The notes: generated by a model not told the origin, from the letters alone. Shown: positions 25,426 to 35,054, counted from the stretch's first letter. The stretch: DNA of 64,000 bases from Singulisphaera acidiphila DSM 18658 (GCF_000242455.2 NC_019892.1:1-64000), one strand, 5' to 3'. Made by a program: numbers and translations.

Positions 25426-27303
25426 ATGAGGGAGCTTCTCCGGGCATTGCCCAGCCGCCTGCAAGGTGTCCGTCCTGCTCTGCGCCGTCGGGCTTTCCAG
25501 CCCGGGGCAGAATCACTCGAGTTGCGCCAGCTACTCGCGACAGACGTGCTGACCTACCATAATGATAACGCCCGCACCGGCCAGAATCTGACCGAGGGTG
25601 TTCTCAACGCAGCCACCTTGAACACCGGCTCATTCGGTAAGCTTTTCAGCTACCAGGTTGACGGCGATATCTACGCCCAGCCCCTCTACGACACCGGGGT
25701 CTTGATCAACAGGACCTTGCATGACGTGGTCTATGTCGCGACGACGCACGGAAGCATCTACGCCTTCGACGCGACCAACAACCTGGGACCCAACGCCGGT
25801 CCACTCTGGGCCACGAGCCTGATCGACCCGGCGAACGGAGTCACCACAGTGACCGGCGCGGACCTCAATACGACCAACTTTACCGAGTTGGGTATCGTGG
25901 GAACGCCGGTCATCGATAAGGCGTCGGGCACGCTCTACGTCGACGTAATGTCCAAGGTGAACACCACGTCGGCTCCGATCATCCAGCACAAGCTCCATGC
26001 TCTGGATATCACTACGGGCAAGGAGAAATTCGGTGGCCCGGTGACCATCCAGGCCACGGTTCCCGGAACGGCTGACGGTGGCGACACAGTTTCTTTCAAC
26101 GCGGCGAAACAGCTTCAGCGCTCGGCCCTCCTGCTGAACAACGGCGTGGTGTATGTCGCATTCGCCTCGTTCGACAGACTTCCGTACCACGGCTGGCTGA
26201 TGGCGTATAACGCCTCCAATCTCCAGCAGGTCGGCGTCTTCTGCGTCACCCCCAACAGCCGCCAGGGGAGCATCTGGATGAGCGGCGGCGGACCGGCCGC
26301 CGACGCCTATGGGAACGTCTACGTAGCCACGGCCAACGGCAAGTTCTCCGTCGATACCGGAGGCTCTGACTACAGCAACAGCGTCCTCAGGCTCGTCATG
26401 GGGGGCAACGGGCTGCAAGTGGCCGACTACTACACCCCCTCCAACCAACAGCTCCTCGACTCCCAGGACCAGGACCTCGGCTCAGGGGGCGTGGTGGTCC
26501 TACCTAACCAGGCGGGAGGGCCGCTGCCCCTGATCGTCGCCGCGGATAAGAACGGGACCATCTACCTCCTCGATCGCGACAACCTGGGGGGCTTCCATCC
26601 CGACTCCGACCCGATCGTCCACAAGACGCCGGCAGGCACCATCGGACTCCTGAACGGCGACACCAACCTCTGGCTCGGCGCGTACTCCACCCCGGCCTAC
26701 TTCAACAACAAACTCTATTACGCCGCCCCCGGCGACTATCTCAAGGCCTTCTCAATCGCGGGCGGGCAGTTCGCCGACGATCCCGTGAGCATGTCGAGCA
26801 ACAAGTTCACCTATCCCGGGTCGACCCCCAGCATCTCGGCCAACGGCGAGTTCGGCGGGATCGTCTGGGTGCTCGAGAACGGCAAGACCTCAGCCGTCCT
26901 CCGCGCCTACGACGCCTCGAACCTCGGAAATCAAATCTACAACAGCCAGATGTCCGGCACCCGCGACCAACTGGGTCCCGGCGTGAAGTTCGCCACGCCG
27001 ACGGTCGCCGACGGCAAGGTCTTCGTGGGCTCGCGCGGGCAATTGACCGTCTTCGGCGACCTCCAAAGCGCCTATGTCAACGGCCAGCGCAACCTCCTGT
27101 CCCAAGGCTTCAAGCGGCCCCAAGTCTACTTGATGCTCGCGTCGAGCCCGGACTTCGTCTGGCACCCCGCCACCCCCGCACTCACCAAACTGCTCGATCA
27201 GCAGGCGCAGAAAGGCCTCCTCAAAAAACCGATACCGCACCGAGTGCCCGTTCATCCCGCCGGACCACGACCACGCCCCACACCACGGCGGCCAAATCGC
27301 TAG
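25426..27303 (+). CDS. Secreted PQQ-like beta-propeller protein
   Basis: A 625-residue protein. After a basic start, SLELRQLLATD (about 30-40) is a variant of the planctomycete LExRxLLS surface signature. The remainder is repeated propeller blades of the PQQ/YncE type: VVYVATTHGSIYAFDATN, GVVYVAFASFD, AYGNVYVATANGKF, LIVAADKNGTIYLLDRDN, KVFVGSRGQLTVFGD. The C-terminal tail is basic and proline-rich. No catalytic Asp or Ca-binding set of true PQQ dehydrogenases is apparent, so a binding or structural role outside the cell is more likely than enzyme activity. Partner unknown. Confidence 0.82.
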   Translation: MRELLRALPSRLQGVRPALRRRAFQPGAESLELRQLLATDVLTYHNDNARTGQNLTEGVLNAATLNTGSFGKLFSYQVDGDIYAQPLYDTGVLINRTLHDVVYVATTHGSIYAFDATNNLGPNAGPLWATSLIDPANGVTTVTGADLNTTNFTELGIVGTPVIDKASGTLYVDVMSKVNTTSAPIIQHKLHALDITTGKEKFGGPVTIQATVPGTADGGDTVSFNAAKQLQRSALLLNNGVVYVAFASFDRLPYHGWLMAYNASNLQQVGVFCVTPNSRQGSIWMSGGGPAADAYGNVYVATANGKFSVDTGGSDYSNSVLRLVMGGNGLQVADYYTPSNQQLLDSQDQDLGSGGVVVLPNQAGGPLPLIVAADKNGTIYLLDRDNLGGFHPDSDPIVHKTPAGTIGLLNGDTNLWLGAYSTPAYFNNKLYYAAPGDYLKAFSIAGGQFADDPVSMSSNKFTYPGSTPSISANGEFGGIVWVLENGKTSAVLRAYDASNLGNQIYNSQMSGTRDQLGPGVKFATPTVADGKVFVGSRGQLTVFGDLQSAYVNGQRNLLSQGFKRPQVYLMLASSPDFVWHPATPALTKLLDQQAQKGLLKKPIPHRVPVHPAGPRPRPTPRRPNR

Positions 27304-27325
27304 CGGCCCCGTGGGAACGGAGACC

Positions 27326-27432
27326 TTCGCCACGGACAGACAAAAAAACAGATCCTAATTTTAATAAGCCCTCACATCCAAGTCGACACAATCAATCCAA
27401 TTCTCATTTTCTGTGTCTTCCGTGGCGAAGTT
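27326..27432. repeat. Inverted repeat between convergent genes
   Basis: CTTCGCCACGGA near 27327 is matched by the complementary TCCGTGGCGAAG near 27420-27431; beyond this core the arms stay similar (ACAGACA against TGTGTCT). About 80 bases separate the cores. It lies just after the PQQ-like gene and reaches the end of the riboflavin synthase gene, so it could serve as a bidirectional 3' structure. Confidence 0.45.
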
Positions 27433-27443
27433 CTCATGGCCGA

Positions 27444-28034
27444 TCAACCGACGGCCATCAGCTTGGCGACATGCCTGGCGAGCATGTCGGTTTCAATATT
27501 CACACGCCCCCCCACCCGCACGCTCCCCAGGGTGGTCACGGCCAGGGTGTGCGGGATGAGCATAACCGAGAAGCCGTCGGGTTCGACGCCCACCAAGGTC
27601 AAACTCACGCCATCCACCGCGATCGATCCTTTGGGGACCATCAGGGAGGTCCAGCTCGGGTCGATTGTGAACCCGAGGAACTCCCATTCCCCTTCGGTCC
27701 TTCGCTCTCGGAGCACGGCCGTCGTGTCGATGTGCCCCTGAACGAAGTGTCCTCCGAGCCGGTCGCCGGCGCGCAGCGAGCGCTCGAGGTTGACCCGATC
27801 GCCGGCGCCGGCCACCCCCAGGTTGGTCCGGAGCAAGGTCTCGGGCCCGGCCTGCATGACGAACCGTTCTCCCTCGGCCGCGACGACCGTCAGGCAGCAG
27901 CCGTTGACCGCCACACTCTCCCCCAGCACCAACGGCTCAACTAGGTCGGGCCAGGACAGCGTCAGGCGACGCCCCGGCCCCTCTTCGTCCACGCGCTCGA
28001 TCGTGCCCAAAACCTCAACCAAACCTGTAAACAC
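27444..28034 (-). CDS. ribE: Riboflavin synthase alpha chain
   Basis: A 196-residue riboflavin synthase that dismutates two 6,7-dimethyl-8-ribityllumazine molecules to riboflavin. It shows the twofold repeated lumazine-binding domains: the first with FTGLVEVLGTIE, GCCLTVV and DRVNLERSLRAGDRLGGHFVQGH, the second with WEFLGFTI, DGVSLTLV and GRVNIETDMLARHV. I set the start at the GTG at 28034 because it gives the family's FTGLVE terminus and follows a CAGGAG site at ideal spacing. No FMN riboswitch is evident upstream. It stands alone. Confidence 0.95.
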   Translation of the reverse strand: MFTGLVEVLGTIERVDEEGPGRRLTLSWPDLVEPLVLGESVAVNGCCLTVVAAEGERFVMQAGPETLLRTNLGVAGAGDRVNLERSLRAGDRLGGHFVQGHIDTTAVLRERRTEGEWEFLGFTIDPSWTSLMVPKGSIAVDGVSLTLVGVEPDGFSVMLIPHTLAVTTLGSVRVGGRVNIETDMLARHVAKLMAVG

Positions 28035-28378
28035 GATTCTCTCCTGCGAGCATTGTCCGGATCTCAAGCGGCACGAGAGAGGCGATCCGGAATCAAGGGT
28101 CGTTTCTCCCTCCGCCTTCGGAGGGCCGACCGACGGTCGTCCGGGGTCGCGGTCGACGCCCCCCCCTCCCCTTCTCTTGGTTATCTTAGCACAGTCACCC
28201 GAGCGTTTCGAACCGGACGAGAGTCTCCACTGAGGCCATCATGGCCTTGGTCCGGCCCTTTGACATAGAATGGAAATGGGCCCTGGGCTCGTCGGGCCGG
28301 CTCATTCCTCGAGAAAGAGCCTTGGTGAACGCGAGACAAGAACCATCAAGCAACTGCCAAACGTAAGGAGACTTTTCC
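28035..28378. other. Intergenic gap upstream of riboflavin synthase
   Basis: There are 344 bases between divergent starts. A run of pyrimidines at 28158-28178 and a short GGCCATCATGGCC palindrome near 28232 are visible. Neither an FMN riboswitch nor a convincing promoter pair was found. Confidence 0.4.
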
Positions 28379-28597
28379 ATGTCCTGCGTGAAGGTCGGGC
28401 GATGGATCTTTCCGATCGAGAATGTGATCGCGATCGAAAGTCGAGTCGGTGGCGCCTCCGTGAAACTGAAAGGAGGGCACGAGGCCATTTTGAACAAGGC
28501 CGAGGCTGAAGCCTTTCTGCTTCGCTTCGAGCGGAATGCCGTCATCGAAGAACTCGGTGACCTCTCGGATTCGGTGACAAGCGACGAAACTGCGTGA
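28379..28597 (+). CDS. Small unknown protein
   Basis: A 72-residue soluble protein, with AAGGAG eight bases before the ATG. The pattern VGRWIFPIENVIAIESRVGGASVKLKGG looks like a small beta-barrel, followed by one helix (NKAEAEAFLLRF) and an acidic tail. It is 20 bases from the next small gene and probably co-expressed. No family recognised. Confidence 0.7.
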   Translation: MSCVKVGRWIFPIENVIAIESRVGGASVKLKGGHEAILNKAEAEAFLLRFERNAVIEELGDLSDSVTSDETA

Positions 28598-28617
28598 GAA
28601 CTGACGGAGGCTGAATC

Positions 28618-28860
28618 ATGGGCATTACATCCGCACGTGAGTTCCTCCTGTGGTGCACGGTCATCAACTTCGGCCTACTCGTTGTTTGGTTCCTGGCCTC
28701 GACCCTCGCACGTGGCGGGTTGCTCCGGCTTTGGAGCCACTGGTTCCATCTCCCTGCGGAGACCTTCGACACCGTCAACGTCGGTGGGATGGCGCTCTAC
28801 AAGATGGCAGTCCTCTTCTTCAATCTGGTCCCGCTGATTGCCCTGTATCTCGTTCGGTGA
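28618..28860 (+). CDS. DUF6868-like small membrane protein
   Basis: An 80-residue protein with two hydrophobic helices (about 8-30 and 58-78). The sequence pattern FLLWCTVINFGLLVVWF, then HWFHLPAETFDTVNVGGMA and FFNLVPLIALYLVR, fits the DUF6868 family of two-helix inner-membrane proteins of unknown role. It follows the previous small gene closely and has GGAGG upstream. Confidence 0.8.
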   Translation: MGITSAREFLLWCTVINFGLLVVWFLASTLARGGLLRLWSHWFHLPAETFDTVNVGGMALYKMAVLFFNLVPLIALYLVR

Positions 28861-29111
28861 GCCTCTTCCTTTTGCGAGCCGAGCGTGGCCCTGACGATTC
28901 GACCTGGTTCATTGCGCAGCCCCCCCAAAAAAAAGGGGCGACTGCCAGTGCCGGTCCCTCGGATCTCTGCGGGATTCCCTGCTCCCACTCAGGTTATGGC
29001 GACATGGCCGCGTGAACGTTAGAATCTGGGGGAAACCTCGGCCACCCAGCGGTCGAGCGGCCCATCTTCCTCTCAGTCCGAAACAACCTGGACAAACGGA
29101 GATCGAGCGCC

Positions 29112-30023
29112 ATGACTCCCTTGAACCGACGCGACTTCCTCGCCCGGACGACCGTGGCGACGACCGCCCTGGCCGCCGCGACAGCGACCGGCACAGCCAC
29201 GCCCGCCCTGGCCGCCCGGGCGAACCTCCCCAAGAGCCCGACCGATAAGGTGACGCTGGGCAAGTCCGGCGTTCAGGTCTCGTTGATCGGCATGGGAACG
29301 GGCAGCCATGGCAACGGCCAGGCGAGCAACCAGACCAAGCTCGGAGTCAAGGAATTCACCCGGGTCGTCCGCCATGCCCTGGACCGTGGCATCTGCTTCT
29401 TCGACGTCGCCGACCAGTACGGCTCGCACGTCTATCTTCGCGAAGCGCTCAAGGGGGTCCCGCGCGAGTCGTACGTCATCCAGACCAAGACTCACGCAAC
29501 CCAAATCCCGGACTGCCGCAGCCACCTCGAACGCTACCGGATGGAGCTCGGGGTCGACTACATCGACATCGTCCTGCTTCACTGCATGACCAAGAAGGGC
29601 TGGCCCGCCGAAAACCAGGGGTCGATGGACTACCTCCGCGAAGCCAAGGAGCAGAAGATCATCCGCGCCCACGGCACAAGCTGCCACGGCATGGACCCGC
29701 TCCGCACGGCCGCCAAAGACCCGTTCGTCGAGATCGACCTGGCGCGGATCAATCCCGAAGGGCTGATCATGGACGATAAGCGGCCCGACGAAGTCGTCTC
29801 CCAGCTCGAAGAGATGCACATCGCCGGCAAAGGGGTCGTCGGCATGAAGATCTTCGGCGAGGGGGCCATGAAGGAAGCCGAGCGCCGGGATGCCTCGCTC
29901 CGCTTCGTCCTCGGCCTGGGAACCGTCGACGCCTTCATCATCGGCCTCGAGTCGACCGCCCAGATCGACGACCTCCTCACCCGCACCGCCGACGCCCTGG
30001 CGTTCGTCGCCAAGCAGGCCTGA
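29112..30023 (+). CDS. Tat-exported aldo/keto reductase (1)
   Basis: A 303-residue protein. The Tat signal is NRRDFLARTTVATTALAAAT with cleavage after ALA near residue 35. The aldo/keto reductase barrel follows, with the catalytic tetrad visible: Asp and Tyr in DVADQYG, Lys in IQTKTHA and His in VLLHCM. It should reduce a carbonyl using NADPH, or in the periplasm act with a bound cofactor. The barrel is slightly short. Unlike the second reductase in the window, it has no C-terminal cysteine cluster. Single gene. Confidence 0.88.
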   Translation: MTPLNRRDFLARTTVATTALAAATATGTATPALAARANLPKSPTDKVTLGKSGVQVSLIGMGTGSHGNGQASNQTKLGVKEFTRVVRHALDRGICFFDVADQYGSHVYLREALKGVPRESYVIQTKTHATQIPDCRSHLERYRMELGVDYIDIVLLHCMTKKGWPAENQGSMDYLREAKEQKIIRAHGTSCHGMDPLRTAAKDPFVEIDLARINPEGLIMDDKRPDEVVSQLEEMHIAGKGVVGMKIFGEGAMKEAERRDASLRFVLGLGTVDAFIIGLESTAQIDDLLTRTADALAFVAKQA

Positions 30024-30062
30024 CAAGCGAAGCGGCGCAGTTTGCCATCACTGAGAGGGACG

Positions 30063-30103
30063 ACCGCCAAGAGTCTCGACTGGCTCCTGGCGGTTGCTCT
30101 TTT
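30063..30103 (+). terminator. Terminator after aldo/keto reductase (1)
   Basis: ACCGCCA (30063-30069) pairs with TGGCGGT (30088-30094) and is followed by TGCTCTTTT. It lies 40 bases after the stop codon. Confidence 0.55.
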
Positions 30104-30116
30104 GAGGCTGTCCCCT

Positions 30117-31676
30117 TCACATTCCGGAAGCGCGGACAGGTTTCAAGGAGAGGTCCCCGGCGGAAAACGGCTTTCGCTTCCAGACCTTGTAATCCGCGGA
30201 TTCCAACCAGGCATCGTCGACCATGATCTGCTCGAATCCTAATGATTCGAGGTTGGAGTCATTGAGGATGTTTTGCGTGAGATCGCTGACGTCGATGAGA
30301 TAGTCAGCCTCGAGAAGCTCCTTCCGGACATGGTCCGGCGGCGTGACCGGATAAACACCATTGACGAGATGGGTGTCGTACTCGGAGAAGATATTGAGCC
30401 CCAGGTAGCCGACCGCATAGAACGGAATCGTCGGGTCTTCGGGGCAGATCACCTTGCCGGGAAGCGTCTTGGCGAGTTCGACGACCTTCCAGTAGGCCTG
30501 ATCATGATTGGATCTGGCGACAAGTAACGGCTGCCGGGTCGACAGGCGCGGGAAGGCCGTCAACAGCATGAGCAAGGCCACGAAGACTCCGAGCATCAGC
30601 CGTGACGGCAGGCCCGCTGTGGCGTTGCTGCTCAAGAACGTCAGGAGCCTTGGCAACCGGAGTGCGCAAAAGGCCATGAGCGGGAAGAGTGCCGGCAAGA
30701 GGCTGTTGGCCACGCCCCCCGCCTTCGCTGAGCTGATCGCGGCAAACGGGATCGAGACGATGAGCACGGCCGCCAGCCAAGGCAGGCGCCGATCTTTGCG
30801 GAACGAGGCCGCGTCGAACATCAGCATCTCGCCGAGCAGCACGAGGAACAGGGGCGAATCCAGCACCAATTCCCAGCCGTTCCGCACCGCAGGCAGCCAC
30901 CGGAGCCCGAACTTACGCGGAATGACCATCATATAATAATAGACCTCCGGCGCGAAAACTTTGAGGCCGGAGATCACCCCAAGCATCATGGCAAAGGGGA
31001 GGAGCGACAGGAGGCATTCCGAAAGTGTCGGCCGCCGCCCGCGCAAGACCAGAGCGACCGGCGGCACGACCGCGAAGGTCGCCGCCGTCTGCTTGAAGAA
31101 AAATCCGAGCACGATGCACAAGGAGCCGAGCACAACGAGTTGCCAGCGTCGCGACTCTTGGCCGTAACCGATCGCCAGCACACCCATGGCCGCGAACATC
31201 ATGGCCGTCATGTCGGGCCGGTTCTCGGCGAAATAATGGGTTGAGCGAAAGTTCACCCCCAGGATAATCGCCCACGCCAGCACAATGGTCCACTTGGGAC
31301 GATCCCCCCCCATGGCCACCGCCAGGAGGGTCACCGTGACAAGCGCCGAGACCAAGGAGATCAGGCGACCGGCGATGTTATTGGGCCCGACCCAGCGGAA
31401 AACTTCGCCTTGCGCGTACAGGGCCAACGCCCCATACACGTGCGTCGAGTGACCATCCGGAGAGATTTCATAGACGGGCATCCCCTTGACGGCCCGCCAG
31501 GACTCGAGAATTTCGGTGGCTTCCCAGGGGTTACGCGGGGCTTCGGCGTGCACGAGGCGCTGGAGGTTCATCCCGTTAATCAAGCAGATCAGTGCCGCCG
31601 CCCCGAAAAGCGGGGCGAGGCAAAGCCATCGCTTCCATTGGAAGACGGCGATGCCTCCACGGGGATGGTCCGTCAT
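30117..31676 (-). CDS. Multi-spanning membrane protein, probable GT-C glycosyltransferase
   Basis: About 519 residues with roughly ten hydrophobic helices starting at LCLAPLFGAAALICLI. The first loop (EAPRNPWEATEILESW) carries acidic residues, as in GT-C transferases of the ArnT/PMT type, and FAENRPDMTAMM is a second conserved-looking loop. These enzymes move a sugar from a polyprenyl phosphate. The upstream neighbour, 34 bases away, is a polyprenol-phosphate sugar synthase-like enzyme that could supply that donor. I use the ATG at 31676, which has GGGAG eight bases upstream, rather than the GTG at 31691. Acceptor unknown. Confidence 0.68.
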   Translation of the reverse strand: MTDHPRGGIAVFQWKRWLCLAPLFGAAALICLINGMNLQRLVHAEAPRNPWEATEILESWRAVKGMPVYEISPDGHSTHVYGALALYAQGEVFRWVGPNNIAGRLISLVSALVTVTLLAVAMGGDRPKWTIVLAWAIILGVNFRSTHYFAENRPDMTAMMFAAMGVLAIGYGQESRRWQLVVLGSLCIVLGFFFKQTAATFAVVPPVALVLRGRRPTLSECLLSLLPFAMMLGVISGLKVFAPEVYYYMMVIPRKFGLRWLPAVRNGWELVLDSPLFLVLLGEMLMFDAASFRKDRRLPWLAAVLIVSIPFAAISSAKAGGVANSLLPALFPLMAFCALRLPRLLTFLSSNATAGLPSRLMLGVFVALLMLLTAFPRLSTRQPLLVARSNHDQAYWKVVELAKTLPGKVICPEDPTIPFYAVGYLGLNIFSEYDTHLVNGVYPVTPPDHVRKELLEADYLIDVSDLTQNILNDSNLESLGFEQIMVDDAWLESADYKVWKRKPFSAGDLSLKPVRASGM

Positions 31677-31710
31677 CCAAGTCGCTCCCACTTCAATTCA
31701 TTGATGTGAT

Positions 31711-32511
31711 TTAAGATTGAGTGCCGGAGAGGAGCGACGCTGAGTTCCGACCTCCCACTCTCCCCAAGAAACGGTCGAAACCAAGCTGGAGAATGATCCG
31801 AAGCGCAGTCACAACCTCAAGTTTGTTGATTTTCGAGACGCCCGACCGGCGGTTCTCAAACAAAATGGGAGTCTCACCAATCCGGCCGCCTGCCTGCCGG
31901 CACCAGAATAGGATCTCTTCCATGAAGGAGTAGCCGCGCGACCGCACCAGACCAAGATCGAGTTGGGCGAGAGTCGAGACGCGGTAGCAGCGGAAGGCGC
32001 CACTGTTGTCTTTGGACTGAAGCCCAAGCAAGAGCCGAGCGTACCAGTTGATCCCGGCACTCATCAACTTCCGCTTGAGTCCGAACTCCCCCTCAACCCC
32101 GCCCCCCGCGACATAGCGCGATCCAATCATGACATCGTTCTCGTTCATCCCGGCCAACAGCGAAGGGATGAACCGAGGTGGATGGCTAAAATCGGCATCG
32201 AGGTTCAAGAGATAGTCGAACCCGTTCTCGATGGCGAAATGCATGGCGGCCAAGGTCGCCGTCCCTAACCCAAGCTTCTTCGGGCGGTGGATTACGTGGA
32301 CGTGGGGCTGACGCGCTCGCAACTCATCGGCAACCCGGCCGGTTCCGTCGGGCGAGTTATCGTCGATGATTAAGAGAGACGCCTGCGGCGCATACAGGCG
32401 GATCGCTTCGGCAAGCGGAACCAGGTTATCCACTTCGTTATAGGTAGCGAGCGAAACCAGGATGCGTTTCGGGATTGGGGACGGAGGAGGGGTGTGGGGC
32501 AAGTCGATCAT
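31711..32511 (-). CDS. DPM1-like family 2 glycosyltransferase
   Basis: A 266-residue polyprenol-phosphate mannose (or glucose) synthase-like enzyme. GT-A landmarks: SLATYNEVDNLVPLAEAI, IIDDNSPDGTG, the metal-binding NLDADFSHPP and the family loop NSGAFRCYR. There is no C-terminal membrane helix, so it resembles the soluble, membrane-associated DPM1 type. It would make a lipid-linked monosaccharide on the cytoplasmic face for the adjacent GT-C protein. The ATG at 32511 is preferred over an upstream TTG. Confidence 0.88.
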   Translation of the reverse strand: MIDLPHTPPPSPIPKRILVSLATYNEVDNLVPLAEAIRLYAPQASLLIIDDNSPDGTGRVADELRARQPHVHVIHRPKKLGLGTATLAAMHFAIENGFDYLLNLDADFSHPPRFIPSLLAGMNENDVMIGSRYVAGGGVEGEFGLKRKLMSAGINWYARLLLGLQSKDNSGAFRCYRVSTLAQLDLGLVRSRGYSFMEEILFWCRQAGGRIGETPILFENRRSGVSKINKLEVVTALRIILQLGFDRFLGRVGGRNSASLLSGTQS

Positions 32512-32770
32512 AGTCAGCCCATCCTTGAGCAATCAGAAATACTCAACTTGGTGCTCCTTCGCGACGCAGTTATTTATAGTCAGCACGGAACAAAAGAGTC
32601 AAGTCCGAGACAAAGTCTTCAAAGACACAACCAGAGTCCAAGTAACCTTACCTGGTTTATCGCTCGATTCGAGACTTGGGAACGGAACTCGCGAGTCAGG
32701 CACGCTACAATAGAATGAGGATAATGAGCGTGATGGGCAACATCAGAGCGTGAAAGCCGGAGTGAATGTC

Positions 32771-33181
32771 ATGGAAAACCGATGGTTGGCCCGGTTCAAG
32801 AAGGTCGTCCGGCCCCAGGACTACGTCGGTGACGACGAAGCGCGGAACGAGCAGGTCGTTCGCGAAGGGTTCCTGGCCAAAGCCAAGCATTCGTTGAACC
32901 GGCTGCCCCTGGCGCACGAGACCGTGGCACTCTACTTCTGCCTGCTCGATCCCAAGACCCCCCTCTGGGTCAAGGGGATCGTCGGGGCGGCCCTGGCCTA
33001 CTTCATCCTCCCTCTGGACGCCATCCCCGACCTCCTCCCGCTGGCCGGCTTCAGCGACGACGCCGGTGTCCTGGCCGCTGCCTTGACGGCCGTCTCCGCA
33101 CACATCACCGACGAGCACCGTGCCCGGGCCCGCGAGTGGATGGCCACGGAAATCAGCCCCCAGGGGGCCGTCCAGAGTTGA
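32771..33181 (+). CDS. YkvA/DUF1232 family membrane protein
   Basis: A 136-residue protein with the YkvA signature ALAYFILPLDAIPDLLPLAGFSDD, spanning the single hydrophobic segment. The family is widespread and of unknown function. The ATG at 32771 follows GGAG at suitable spacing; a GTG at 32750 is also in frame. Single gene. Confidence 0.88.
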   Translation: MENRWLARFKKVVRPQDYVGDDEARNEQVVREGFLAKAKHSLNRLPLAHETVALYFCLLDPKTPLWVKGIVGAALAYFILPLDAIPDLLPLAGFSDDAGVLAAALTAVSAHITDEHRARAREWMATEISPQGAVQS

Positions 33182-33555
33182 ACCGGAAGCAAGCTTCGCT
33201 CGCCTCAGAGCGCCTTTCAACGACCCAACACATTTACACCCAAAATCTTCACAACTCCATAGACACACCTGCCAATCCACCCCCCCTTTCTCCCCTCATC
33301 ATTGAACCCACCAAGTGATCCTTGCCGGCCCGTCTCGTGAACTCAAAACGACCCGCAACCTGCATTCTCTGAGCCCCCAGGAGGGGACGCCCGGCGAGCC
33401 ATGCCACATGCCGACAAAAGAAGAGGATGAGCCAAAACGGAACCACCCTCTATCTCGTCTTCCCCGGCAATGATAGCTTCGCGATCCGGAGAGCCACGCT
33501 CCGCGACACACCGCGGAATCCCTGGCTCGGGTCTTCCCTCATCAAGGAGCATCGC
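33182..33555. other. Intergenic gap
   Basis: There are 374 bases between the YkvA gene and the next start. I see a pyrimidine-rich run (33281-33300) and the AAGGAG ribosome binding site of the next gene at 33544-33549. Nothing else is supportable. Confidence 0.4.
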
Positions 33556-34926
33556 ATGAGCCGTCGTATCGATCGACGCCGTTTCTTGCAGGCCTCATCA
33601 CTGGCGGGCTTTGGCATCCTGGTGCCCGGACCTTGGGCGCACGGGCAAAGCCGTTCCCCAAATGAGAAGCTCAACTTCGCCTGCATCGGCGTCGGGGGAA
33701 AGGGCTCGAGTGATACCGATCACGTCGCCGCCCTGGGGAACATCGTCGCCCTCTGCGACATTGACTCGGATCGGCTCGGCAAGAAGGCCGAGCGGCACTC
33801 CGAAGCGAAAACGTACAGCGACTTCCGCAAGCTGCTCGATGAGCTCGCCCCCAAGATCGACGCCGTGGTCGTGAGCACCCCCGACCACACGCACGCGGCG
33901 GCCGCCCTCATGGCGATGCGGCTGGGCAAGCACGTCTACTGCCAGAAACCGCTGGCCCACTCCCCTTACGAAGCACGCTTGATGCGCGAGACGGCGGCCG
34001 AACGAAAGGTCGCGACCCAGATGGGCAATCAGGGGACGTCCCACCCCGGATTCCGCGACGGCATCGAGTTGATCCGCTCCGGCGTCGTCGGGCCGATCCG
34101 CGAGGTCCACGTTTGGACGAACCGGCCGTTCAAGTACTGGAAGCAGGCCCCCGACATCGTGGCCCGGCCCAAGGAGATCGTTTCGGTCCCCCCGAACGTG
34201 GCCTGGGACCTGTTCCTCGGCCCGGCCCCCGAACGCCCTTACAACCCGGTCTATCACCCCCACGACTGGCGCGGCTGGTGGGACTTCGGCACCGGAGCCA
34301 TGGGCGACATGGCCTGCCACACCGCCAACCTGACCTTCATGGCGCTCAAGCTGGGCCTCCCCACCCGGATCTCTTCCACCAGCGGTGAGCTGAACCCCGA
34401 GACCTACCCCGCCTGGGCGACGATCAACTACGAGTTCCCCGCGCGTGACGACCTCCCGCCGGTCAAGCTCACCTGGTACGAAGGAGCCCGCGACGGGGCC
34501 CGCAACCTGCCCCCCACCGACCTCTTCCATGGAGCGACGCCCTCCGACAGCGGCTCGCTGCTCGTCGGTGAGAAAGGATCGATCTTCTCGCCGAGCGACT
34601 ACGGCGCCGACCAGGTGCTCCTCCCGACCAAGCAATTCGAAGGCAAGCAGACCGAGCTCACCAAGGAGCAGCGGCGCGACCGGAACAAGAATGCCGACGC
34701 CGCGCACAAGGCCGAGTGGGTCCGCGCGATCCAGGAAGGCGACCCCAAAATCGCCCTCTCCAACTTCGACTACTCGGGCAGGCTGACCGAAGCCATGCTC
34801 CTGGGCAATGTCTCCGTCCGCCTGGGCCAGCCCATCGAGTACGACGCCGCCACCGGCCAGGTCACCAACTGCCCCGAGGCCGCTCGATTCGTCCGCCCCG
34901 AATTCCGCCGGGGCTGGTCGATCTAA
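33556..34926 (+). CDS. Tat-exported Gfo/Idh/MocA family oxidoreductase
   Basis: A 456-residue protein with a Tat signal (RRRFLQASSLAGFGILV). A Rossmann domain follows, with the nucleotide-binding GVGGKG and the ALCDID acidic strand end, then PDHTHAAAALMAM and the family CQKPLAH block in which Lys is catalytic. GFRDGIELIRSGVVGPIREVHVWTNRP begins the second domain. Planctomycetes have many such secreted or membrane-associated sugar oxidoreductase relatives. The ATG at 33556 has AAGGAG six bases upstream; the frame is open further upstream but without a Tat motif at its start. Confidence 0.92.
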   Translation: MSRRIDRRRFLQASSLAGFGILVPGPWAHGQSRSPNEKLNFACIGVGGKGSSDTDHVAALGNIVALCDIDSDRLGKKAERHSEAKTYSDFRKLLDELAPKIDAVVVSTPDHTHAAAALMAMRLGKHVYCQKPLAHSPYEARLMRETAAERKVATQMGNQGTSHPGFRDGIELIRSGVVGPIREVHVWTNRPFKYWKQAPDIVARPKEIVSVPPNVAWDLFLGPAPERPYNPVYHPHDWRGWWDFGTGAMGDMACHTANLTFMALKLGLPTRISSTSGELNPETYPAWATINYEFPARDDLPPVKLTWYEGARDGARNLPPTDLFHGATPSDSGSLLVGEKGSIFSPSDYGADQVLLPTKQFEGKQTELTKEQRRDRNKNADAAHKAEWVRAIQEGDPKIALSNFDYSGRLTEAMLLGNVSVRLGQPIEYDAATGQVTNCPEAARFVRPEFRRGWSI

Positions 34927-35020
34927 AGCGGTTCTCGTTCGGGTGGATCACACGACCGAGCCACCCCGATGTGGGCCATTCGCGGGCAAACCCCGCGAAT
35001 CTGAACTGCCCATTCCCCCC

Positions 35021-35054
35021 CCCTCCTCGATCGCGATCGAGGAGGGCTTTCTCT
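35021..35054 (+). terminator. Terminator after the Gfo/Idh/MocA gene
   Basis: A perfect palindrome with 13-base arms (35021-35033 and 35034-35046) folds into a GC-rich stem and is followed by CTTTCTCTTTCTT. It lies 95 bases after the stop. Confidence 0.75.

Noticed and set aside
25426..27303. PQQ-dependent dehydrogenase
   Set aside because: Blades are present but I could not find the catalytic Asp and calcium-binding set, so it is called PQQ-like only.
28035..28378. FMN riboswitch upstream of riboflavin synthase
   Set aside because: The conserved aptamer blocks are absent and the gene has a short spacing to its ribosome site.
32426..32434. TTATCCACT, one base from a DnaA box
   Set aside because: Single site inside the coding region of the glycosyltransferase.
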